Shown here piece after piece: positions 1-5,124 of a stretch of 5,124 nucleotides of DNA. The stretch is from CAZHHM01 sp964532225 (lineage in GTDB: Bacteria > Margulisbacteria > WOR-1 > JAKLHX01). The notes below the pieces were generated by a model that made no database searches, had not been told where the DNA came from, and worked only from the letters and a program-made list of their open reading frames with translations. Location: the NCBI GenBank assembly GCA_964532225.1, contig CAZHHM010000042.1, positions 1-5,124 on the forward strand. Direction: 5' to 3'. The translations under genes were made by a program, and so were the position numbers. Position 1 is the first letter of the stretch. The number at the start of each line of letters is the position of its first letter.

Positions 1-882
1 ATTCTCCATCGCGGCCAGGCTATTGCCCCGGACCACCCTTGCCAGGCTGGTTATCCTTTCGGATATTATGGGGTTCTTTTTATGCGGCATGGCCGATGAG
101 CCCTTTTGGCCTTTTTTGAAGGGCTCCTCGACCTCGAGGATCTCGGTCCTCGAGAGGTTCCTGATCTCGGTGGAAAAACGCTCAAGCGAGCCTGCTATCA
201 GGGCCAGTACTGACATGAACTCAGCCACCCTGTCCCTTTGCAGTATCTGGGTGGAAGCCGGAGAGGGTTCTAATCCGAGCTTTTTGCAGACCATCTCCTC
301 GATCTTGGGCTCCAGATTGGCATAGGTGCCCACGGCGCCAGATATCTTGCCTACATTGATACGCTGCCTTGCGGCCTTAAGCCTCTCAAGGTCTCTTTCT
401 AGCTCGGCTATCCATACGCAAAGCTTGAACGCGAATGTTATAGGTTCGGCATGTACCCCGTGTGTCCGACCCATCATAATGGTGTTCTTGTTCTCGGCGG
501 CTCTCTTTTTTAGAACAGAGATCGCCTTTTCAATATCCTCGATGATCACATCCGCCGAAGCCCTCAGCCTCAGAGAGAGAGCCGTGTCTTCAACATCATA
601 GGAAGTAAGCCCCATGTGGATGAACCTGGAGTCTTCCCCCACCCTTTCGGCAACGGCTGTAGTAAAAGCTATAAGATCGTGGTCGACTACCTTTTCGATC
701 TCGTCTATGCGTTCGATGGAGAAGGAGGCTTTTTCTTTGATGTTCTTTAGGGATGCAGCGGGGATCTTGCCGAGCTCGGCCCATACCTCGCAAACTGCCA
801 GTTCAACGTCAAGCCAGGACTGGAATTTTGCCTGTTCCGACCAGATGGAACCCATTTTTGGGAGCGTATAACGGCCTATCAT
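1..882 (-). CDS. purB: Adenylosuccinate lyase, C-terminus cut by the left window edge
   Basis: This is the cytosolic enzyme that removes fumarate from SAICAR and from adenylosuccinate in purine synthesis. The visible frame runs without a stop from the ATG at 882-880 to base 1, giving 294 residues of a protein usually near 430; the C-terminal part lies outside the window. It belongs to the fumarase/aspartase superfamily. Visible landmarks are VDHDLIAF with His68, HMGLTSYDVEDTA at about 89-101, GRTHGVHAEP with His141, and the flexible catalytic-loop signature GSSAMPHKKNP at 261-271, which carries the conserved serines Ser262 and Ser263. His68 and His141 fall at the positions known for the Bacillus subtilis enzyme, which supports the chosen start. 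An AAGGAGA ribosome-binding site lies about five bases upstream of the ATG. The gene follows ispG after 55 bases. Tyr95 stands where relatives usually have Ser or Thr. The identification is secure. Confidence 0.96.
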   Translation of the reverse strand, partial: MIGRYTLPKMGSIWSEQAKFQSWLDVELAVCEVWAELGKIPAASLKNIKEKASFSIERIDEIEKVVDHDLIAFTTAVAERVGEDSRFIHMGLTSYDVEDTALSLRLRASADVIIEDIEKAISVLKKRAAENKNTIMMGRTHGVHAEPITFAFKLCVWIAELERDLERLKAARQRINVGKISGAVGTYANLEPKIEEMVCKKLGLEPSPASTQILQRDRVAEFMSVLALIAGSLERFSTEIRNLSRTEILEVEEPFKKGQKGSSAMPHKKNPIISERITSLARVVRGNSLAAMEN

Positions 883-887
883 TTATG

Positions 888-894
888 TCTCCTT
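888..894 (-). promoter_or_regulatory. Ribosome-binding site of purB
   Basis: Read on the minus strand this is AAGGAGA, followed by CATAA and the purB ATG. It is a near-perfect Shine-Dalgarno sequence at normal spacing and fixes the purB start. It is the only strong one in the window: ispG and the csaB-wecG fusion have none. Confidence 0.85.
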
Positions 895-902
895 ACGGAT
901 AA

Positions 903-911
903 ATTATAACA
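903..911 (-). promoter_or_regulatory. Candidate extended -10 promoter of purB
   Basis: The minus strand reads TGTTATAAT, an exact match to the extended -10 pattern TGnTATAAT of the main bacterial sigma factor. Transcription would be expected to begin near base 896, leaving a leader of about 14 bases that contains the AAGGAGA ribosome-binding site. No good -35 hexamer is seen at 16-18 bases upstream, which extended -10 promoters can tolerate. The site lies in the 55-base ispG-purB gap. A and T are common in such gaps, so chance is possible. Confidence 0.5.
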
Positions 912-937
912 TAGAGGAAAAAGCCGGGATGGATAGC

Positions 938-1996
938 TTACAGGTCGAGACCGTTGATCTCCTGGATGAGTGCCTGCACCATTTCAGGCTCGGACACCTT
1001 CTTCAGCAGCTTCCCTTTCTTATAGATCACGCCCTGACCTTCCCCTCCGGCAAGAGCGATGTCGGCTTCAGCCGCTTCGCCGGGGCCGTTCACCACACAA
1101 CCCATGATCGCCACTTTCAACGGCTTCTTGATGTGCCTTGTCTTGGCTTCAACTTCATTTACTATCTTTTCCATATCATAGCCAAGCCGGCCGCAGGTGG
1201 GACAGGAAATGATCCTGATGCCCTCAGCATAAAGGTCCAGTGACTTCATTATCTCGATGCCTACTCTGATCTCTTCGACAGGATCTCCTGTAAGCGAGAC
1301 CCTTAAGGTATCCCCGATCCCGTTCAGCAGAAGGTTCCCGATGCCTACCGAAGACTTGATGATCCCTATCTTGGGGATGCCGGATTCAGTGACGCCGAGG
1401 TGCAGAGGATGATCAACCTTTGATGAAAGGAGCGTGTATGCTTCTACGGTCTTGATCACGTCAGTTGCCTTGATAGATATGATGATGTCGCTGAAATCGA
1501 GCTTTTCCAGAATGCTCACGTGTTTTAATGCGCTTTCAACAAGAGCACCGGCTGTCGGATGTCCGTATTTAGCTAGGATGTCCTTTTCAAGCGAACCGCT
1601 GTTGACACCTATCCTTATCGGGACCTTTCTTTCTTTTGCCTTGGAAACAACGGCTTTGATCCTGTCCTCGCTGCCGATATTTCCAGGGTTGATGCGTAGC
1701 TTGTCGATGCCGGCGTCCAGAGCGATAAGTGCCAGCTTGTGATCAAAATGTATGTCAGCCACCAAGGGGATGGAGATCTGTTCTTTTATTTTTTTTAAAG
1801 CGAATGCGTCCTGCTCGTCCTTTACTGCGCATCTGATGATATGGCAGCCGGCCATTTCAAGGCTTTTTATCTGTTTGACAGTTGCGTCGATATCGGAGGT
1901 CCTGGTCTTGGTCATGGACTGAACTGAGATCGGACTGTCGCCTCCGACAGGCACGTTCCCAACCATTACTTTCCTTGTAACGCGTCTTTTTATCAT
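938..1996 (-). CDS. ispG: 4-hydroxy-3-methylbut-2-en-1-yl diphosphate synthase (HMBPP synthase, GcpE)
   Basis: This soluble [4Fe-4S] enzyme carries out the penultimate step of the MEP isoprenoid pathway, reductively opening methylerythritol cyclodiphosphate to HMBPP. The protein is 352 residues, the usual length of the two-domain bacterial form without the extra middle domain of plants and some bacteria. The N-terminus (IKRRVTRKVMVGNVPVGGD) and PISVQSMTKTRT at 22-33 are typical. The TIM-barrel part includes LVADIHFDHKLAL at 78-90, RINPGNIG at 101-108 and GIGDTLRVSLTGDP at 226-239. The C-terminal cluster domain has CPTCGR with Cys265 and Cys268, then GCVVNGPGEA with Cys300 and Glu307; these three cysteines and the glutamate are the expected four cluster ligands. 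A less usual detail is IIRCAV at 53-58, where relatives mostly have VRVAV. It follows the csaB-wecG fusion by 38 bases. The ATG is the only sensible start, although no Shine-Dalgarno sequence precedes it. Confidence 0.97.
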   Translation of the reverse strand: MIKRRVTRKVMVGNVPVGGDSPISVQSMTKTRTSDIDATVKQIKSLEMAGCHIIRCAVKDEQDAFALKKIKEQISIPLVADIHFDHKLALIALDAGIDKLRINPGNIGSEDRIKAVVSKAKERKVPIRIGVNSGSLEKDILAKYGHPTAGALVESALKHVSILEKLDFSDIIISIKATDVIKTVEAYTLLSSKVDHPLHLGVTESGIPKIGIIKSSVGIGNLLLNGIGDTLRVSLTGDPVEEIRVGIEIMKSLDLYAEGIRIISCPTCGRLGYDMEKIVNEVEAKTRHIKKPLKVAIMGCVVNGPGEAAEADIALAGGEGQGVIYKKGKLLKKVSEPEMVQALIQEINGLDL

Positions 1997-2004
1997 TTGG
2001 GTTA

Positions 2005-2032
2005 ATTATAGAACAAAACCGGTGAAGTAAAA
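2005..2032 (-). promoter_or_regulatory. Candidate ispG promoter giving a nearly leaderless transcript
   Basis: On the minus strand a consensus -10 TATAAT occupies 2010-2005. Sixteen bases upstream is TTTACT (2032-2027), which matches four of six positions of the -35 consensus TTGACA. Only eight bases (TAACCCAA) separate the -10 from the ispG ATG, so transcription should begin within about three bases of the start codon. There is no Shine-Dalgarno sequence in the gap. The site begins just after the stop codon of the upstream gene. It is inferred from sequence only and could be a chance AT-rich match. Confidence 0.45.
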
Positions 2033-2034
2033 AG

Positions 2035-3795
2035 TCAGGCCTTTATGCGGTGCATTATAACGCTGATAATGAAAGAGACCAGTTTTATCTGTCTTTTCCA
2101 TCTTGTCGGCTGCTGGATCAGGCGGTACAGCCATTCCATGTTCAGCTTAACGAACAGGTCGGGCGCCCTCTTGATGCTGCCTGAAAGCACATCCATGCTG
2201 CCGCCTATCACCATATTCACCGGAGCGCCTATCTCCTTATAATGCTCGAGGAGGAACCTTTCCTGTCTGGGGGCGCCAAGACCGACAAAGAGGATGTCAG
2301 GACGGGCGGCCTTTATCTTGTTGACCACAGCAGGTTCCTGTTCAGGCTTGAAATATCCGTCCTGTGTCCCTACTATGTTCACCGAAGGGAACCTTTCTGC
2401 CGCCGCTGCGGCGACGCCCGGAGCCGAACCCATAAGAAAAACGCGCAAGTCTTTCATGCCTGCCAGCTCAAGTATCTTGATCATAAGGTCTATACCGGTC
2501 ACTCTTTCCTTCAGCTTTATGCCGTTTATCCTTGATGCTATCAGTATCCCGATCCCGTCAGGCACGGCCAGATCTGCCAGGTTAAGCGTTTTGATGATGC
2601 TTTTGTCCTTTTGCCCTGCCATTATGATCTCGGGGTTAGGGGTGAAGATGAGCTTCGGTTCCCGGTCTTTAATATATGAAAGGACCTTATCAGCGGCTTC
2701 TTCATAAGTGGTGTTGTCTATTCTTACTCCAAGAATGCTCGATGAGGCCGGCGCTTTGATGTATTTAGAAATAAGAGAGTAGTTCAACTCAGCCGCGACC
2801 TTCATCTCCTCAGAAAAGGACAAAAGCCTTTTGGACATGCCTTCTCCGTCCTTCATAAGAGCGTCAAAGGCGTCCGAAAGGGTCTTTTTGTTCATGGAAA
2901 CTGGTATAAGCGGGCAGTCAGCGGCTTTGGCTATTGCCATGACCTTGGGGTCGTAATCGATGCATACCATGGGGGTCCCTGCCATCACCGAGAAAACAGC
3001 GGCGTGATATCTCATACAGACGGCAGCCTTGAAGCTGCTGATGATATCGATCATTTCCCTTGCTGTGGTCATAGCCGGCATTATCTCGGCTTTCTCGTTC
3101 ATCAGTGCGGCAATATCTGCGGACAGATTGGCGTCATCAGGGAACTGGAAAGGGATGAATACCGGTCTCAGAGAATATTTCCTGCAGATGTCGTCGACAG
3201 AGGACGCGAACGCTACCTGGAAGGCGATATCGGTCTCCCCGGTGTTCCTGACGAATATCCCTATCTTACTTTCGGGTGCTCTCTTTATCGATGTCCCGAG
3301 AAGGAAACCGTGGTCCGCGGTGACGACCACCTTGTCCCCCAGCCCGAGCCTGTCCAGAGAAGCAAATGACCCGTGGTCCCTGACAGTTACCATGGTACAG
3401 CCTCTGATAATGAACCTGCACAGCATACGATTGAAAGGATTGGATACGGGACCGAACCCCTGGCCGAAATATACGGTCTTCTTAAGGAACAGTTGTCCGA
3501 TAAAAAGTATGAGCAGATAATAGTAAAGGCTGATAGAGCTTGTTTTGTCCTGCAGCAGACTGCCTCCCCCGCTTATAAGGACATCCGACCTTAGGATCGC
3601 GGCGATCACAGAGAGGGGTCGCAGCCGGTGCACGGCGTTCACGCCCAGTGATGAAGACGTCAAGGCCGGATCTGCGGAAAGAACGGTCAGCTGGATGCTT
3701 TTGTCTATCTCTCGCAGGTTCTTTACGATCGAAGCAAGAATGGCCTCATCTCCCAGGTTGCCGTAACCGTAATATCCTGATATTACAGCCTTCAT
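2035..3795 (-). CDS. Fused CsaB-type polysaccharide pyruvyl transferase and WecG/TagA-family glycosyltransferase
   Basis: This 586-residue protein joins two cell-wall enzymes. Residues 1 to about 345 are a CsaB-type pyruvyl transferase, which adds pyruvate from phosphoenolpyruvate as a ketal to a cell-wall sugar; visible motifs are GYYGYGNLGDEAIL (7-20), SGGGSLLQD (75-83), GQGFGPV (111-117), VRDHGS (138-143) and MRYHAAVFSVMAGTP (261-275, His264). Residues 354 to about 575 are a GT26 WecG/TagA/CpsF domain, which typically moves N-acetylmannosamine or a related sugar from UDP to a lipid-linked acceptor; motifs are TPNPE (385-389), VPDGIGI (411-417, with the likely catalytic Asp413), ERVTGIDL (430-437), MGSAPG (455-460), GLGAPRQE (505-512), GGSMDVLSGSIKRAP (531-545) and LNMEWLYRL (551-559). 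The linker is only about ten residues. No signal peptide is seen; the basic, partly hydrophobic C-terminus (565-586) may touch the membrane. The frame stays open to an upstream ATG at 3978, but those 61 residues overlap DUF5693 and resemble nothing; the CsaB-like start at 3795 is preferred. Exact substrates are inferred. Confidence 0.92.
   Translation of the reverse strand: MKAVISGYYGYGNLGDEAILASIVKNLREIDKSIQLTVLSADPALTSSSLGVNAVHRLRPLSVIAAILRSDVLISGGGSLLQDKTSSISLYYYLLILFIGQLFLKKTVYFGQGFGPVSNPFNRMLCRFIIRGCTMVTVRDHGSFASLDRLGLGDKVVVTADHGFLLGTSIKRAPESKIGIFVRNTGETDIAFQVAFASSVDDICRKYSLRPVFIPFQFPDDANLSADIAALMNEKAEIMPAMTTAREMIDIISSFKAAVCMRYHAAVFSVMAGTPMVCIDYDPKVMAIAKAADCPLIPVSMNKKTLSDAFDALMKDGEGMSKRLLSFSEEMKVAAELNYSLISKYIKAPASSSILGVRIDNTTYEEAADKVLSYIKDREPKLIFTPNPEIIMAGQKDKSIIKTLNLADLAVPDGIGILIASRINGIKLKERVTGIDLMIKILELAGMKDLRVFLMGSAPGVAAAAAERFPSVNIVGTQDGYFKPEQEPAVVNKIKAARPDILFVGLGAPRQERFLLEHYKEIGAPVNMVIGGSMDVLSGSIKRAPDLFVKLNMEWLYRLIQQPTRWKRQIKLVSFIISVIMHRIKA
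3792..3795 (-). other. ATGA stop-start overlap between the DUF5693 gene and the csaB-wecG fusion
   Basis: The minus strand reads ATGA: ATG (3795-3793) starts the fusion and TGA (3794-3792) ends the DUF5693 gene. The preceding bases (CCGTTCAGAAA) hold no clear Shine-Dalgarno sequence, so the fusion is probably translated by ribosomes that finish the upstream gene. This arrangement usually marks genes made together in fixed proportion. Confidence 0.8.
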
Positions 3796-5124
3796 TTTCT
3801 GAACGGCATCCGGGCGGCAAGGGATCCCGCGTAATAAAGTGCGCCGACGGCGATGCCCAGAAGCACGCCGTAAAAAGACCTTATCAGGGATACAAGTACA
3901 GGCGAATGTATATGACAGTAAGTATTGACGGTGGATATAGGTCCAATTATGCCTATAGTCAGGAGCAGCCACAGCCATTTTCTCCCGCCTTTGATGTAAT
4001 AGACAGCGGCAAGGAACAAAGCGGGATAGCCAATAAGGAATTCTTTTGTCCTGGGTCTTACTGCAAGCATGTCCTCGAGTAAAGACCTTGCAACCCTTTC
4101 GATATCAAGAACTCCTATGCCAAAATTCCCGCTTCTAAGCAGATATAAAGCTGCGATCCCTCCGCCAAAGGCGGCCAGCACGACCCATAAAGCGGTTATC
4201 GGGGAGTTGAGCATGCCGAGTATCCTTTTCCATGCGCTCCTAAGGTCCCCTGATTCAACTACCAGCGAATGGACAAGAGCTATTGCCAGAGGCGCTACGA
4301 AAGCGAACTTTATCCCGGCGAACTGCTGCGCCCCTACCATGAAGAGCGAATCCGCCAGCATCCCGACAATGAAGACGGCTCCTGTCATGGATATCGCGAA
4401 CACCGAAAGGACCATCAGGATCGCCCTTGATACCGGGATCATCGTTGTTCCTGTCGGCCGTGAATTCTTAAAAACGGCAACAACGGCAAGTGAAGGGAAC
4501 ACTATGGCCGAAAGCAGTGCTGCCAGCTTCCGGAACGTCAGCAGCATTCCGGCTTCGTTGAAAACAAAAGGAGCCGCCTCGAACAGAAGAAGAAAAAGGA
4601 ATGCCGCCCATACAGGGACCCTTATGAAGGAATTAATGAGGAAGAGCGCCCCTATTCCGATGCCAAGGCTGATAAGAGCAATTGCGGCAAGCTTTATCTT
4701 AAGCTCTTTGGTATCTTCTACGGCCCCGGGAACTGTGCCAGATCTCTTTAGGGCCGAAGAGAGCTCCGATATGTACCTGTAATTGGTGGTAAGGATCTTT
4801 TCGGAATCTTCCGGCATGAGAAAAGGCCTTATGAACAGCATCCTGACACCTCTTTCGGAGACTGCCAGCTCGAACCTGTCTATAGCTTCAGGTCTTGAGA
4901 GCTTCTTGTTCATCTCATCCTGGCTTATGGAATGGACCCTTACGATCTCCTCTCCCATTTTTGAGAGTAGATCTTTGTCACCCTTTTGTTCCGACATCTC
5001 GATATAGCCGAACCTTATACCGAGGCATTTCATGTTCCTTGCGGTGGCACGGATATTGCTTTTGTATCCCATCACTTCCTCGCCGTCAAAGATCATATGC
5101 CTGAAATCACCTTCCGACCTGAGG
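3792..5124 (-). CDS. DUF5693-family multi-pass membrane protein, N-terminus cut by the right window edge
   Basis: The function of this family is unknown. The reading frame is open at the right edge, so the Met at 5096-5094 is probably internal; 443 residues are visible and relatives are longer, so perhaps 200 or more are missing. The first 140 or so visible residues are soluble, with GIRFGYIEMSEQKGD, IVRVHSIS and GVRMLFIRPF segments typical of the family. After this come about nine hydrophobic segments, at roughly 142-167, 170-189, 195-218, 233-259, 269-289, 307-329, 362-377, 382-401 and 408-436 of the visible part. Two polar motifs lie among the last segments: RPRTKEFLIGYP (356-367) and NTYCHIHSPVLVSLIRSF (400-417). 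They are the clearest family marks. The gene overlaps the pyruvyl transferase fusion by four bases. From memory, DUF5693 genes often sit beside csaB, so a role in making or exporting a pyruvylated wall polymer is likely but only inferred. Confidence 0.85.
   Translation of the reverse strand, partial: LRSEGDFRHMIFDGEEVMGYKSNIRATARNMKCLGIRFGYIEMSEQKGDKDLLSKMGEEIVRVHSISQDEMNKKLSRPEAIDRFELAVSERGVRMLFIRPFLMPEDSEKILTTNYRYISELSSALKRSGTVPGAVEDTKELKIKLAAIALISLGIGIGALFLINSFIRVPVWAAFLFLLLFEAAPFVFNEAGMLLTFRKLAALLSAIVFPSLAVVAVFKNSRPTGTTMIPVSRAILMVLSVFAISMTGAVFIVGMLADSLFMVGAQQFAGIKFAFVAPLAIALVHSLVVESGDLRSAWKRILGMLNSPITALWVVLAAFGGGIAALYLLRSGNFGIGVLDIERVARSLLEDMLAVRPRTKEFLIGYPALFLAAVYYIKGGRKWLWLLLTIGIIGPISTVNTYCHIHSPVLVSLIRSFYGVLLGIAVGALYYAGSLAARMPFRK

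Noticed and set aside
123..155. Repeated CTCGAG-containing palindromes that could form a hairpin.
   Set aside because: They encode an ordinary stretch of PurB (LSRTEILEVEEP) and are explained by codon use for repeated Leu, Glu and Arg; no regulatory role is suggested.
596..793. A 65-residue minus-strand frame inside purB.
   Set aside because: It is in a different frame from the confidently identified purB product, is very rich in Arg and His, and has no support.
917..930. CCCGGCTTTTT in the ispG-purB gap as a terminator T-run.
   Set aside because: No GC-rich inverted repeat precedes the short T-run.
2030..2050. AAAGGCCTGACTTTTT at the end of the fusion gene as a possible terminator.
   Set aside because: The stem would be only about four base pairs with no GC-rich core, and ispG follows immediately in the same direction.
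2159..3292. The near-identical peptides TSIKRAP (residues 168-174) and GSIKRAP (539-545) in the two halves of the fusion, suggesting an internal duplication.
   Set aside because: The flanking sequences do not match, the two domains belong to unrelated families, and the second copy is the expected RAP motif of GT26 enzymes; the match is most likely chance.
3029..3520. Plus-strand open frames of 100-240 residues, such as this one and 4069-4782.
   Set aside because: They are antisense to strongly recognised minus-strand genes, their translations show no domain or motif, and they are the usual complement-strand by-products of the codon use here.
3796..3978. A possible 61-residue N-terminal extension of the csaB-wecG fusion, starting at an upstream ATG.
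   Set aside because: It lies wholly inside the DUF5693 coding region in another frame, is rich in Arg and Cys with no family resemblance, and the canonical CsaB start MKAVISGYYGYGNLGDEA begins at 3795 in an ATGA overlap.

Overview
This window is a run of four protein genes, all read from the minus strand, with almost no non-coding DNA. In transcription order (right to left) they are: a DUF5693-family membrane protein whose N-terminus lies beyond the right edge (3792-5124); a two-domain cell-wall enzyme that joins a CsaB-type polysaccharide pyruvyl transferase to a WecG/TagA-type glycosyltransferase (2035-3795); ispG, the iron-sulfur HMBPP synthase of the MEP isoprenoid pathway (938-1996); and purB, adenylosuccinate lyase, cut by the left edge (1-882). 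The junctions are a 4-base ATGA overlap, a 38-base gap and a 55-base gap, which fits one transcription unit, possibly boosted by internal promoters.

The sequence suggests a bacterium with the MEP pathway and a CsaB/TagA-type secondary cell-wall polymer. Isoleucine ATA and arginine AGG codons are common and base composition is moderate. Nothing here fixes the taxon. An uncultured, deep-branching bacterial lineage (the Margulisbacteria/Omnitrophota sort) is my guess from style only, with low confidence. All four genes look intact where visible, with their diagnostic motifs present, and there is no sign of mobile DNA.

The genes may share a theme. A WecG/TagA enzyme classically adds N-acetylmannosamine to an undecaprenyl-diphosphate-linked sugar, and CsaB adds a pyruvate ketal to such a residue. 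The fusion could therefore couple adding a sugar and decorating it. DUF5693 overlaps it by four bases and is a likely membrane partner. IspG supplies isoprenoid precursors from which the undecaprenyl carrier is made. PurB is a housekeeping purine enzyme with no obvious link.

The two gaps hold the only visible regulatory signals. Upstream of purB there is an extended -10 (TGTTATAAT) followed by a good Shine-Dalgarno sequence. Upstream of ispG there is a consensus TATAAT eight bases before the ATG with no Shine-Dalgarno sequence, which would give a nearly leaderless message. I saw no tRNA, rRNA, CRISPR, insertion sequence or convincing terminator, and no gene-free stretch over 300 bases.
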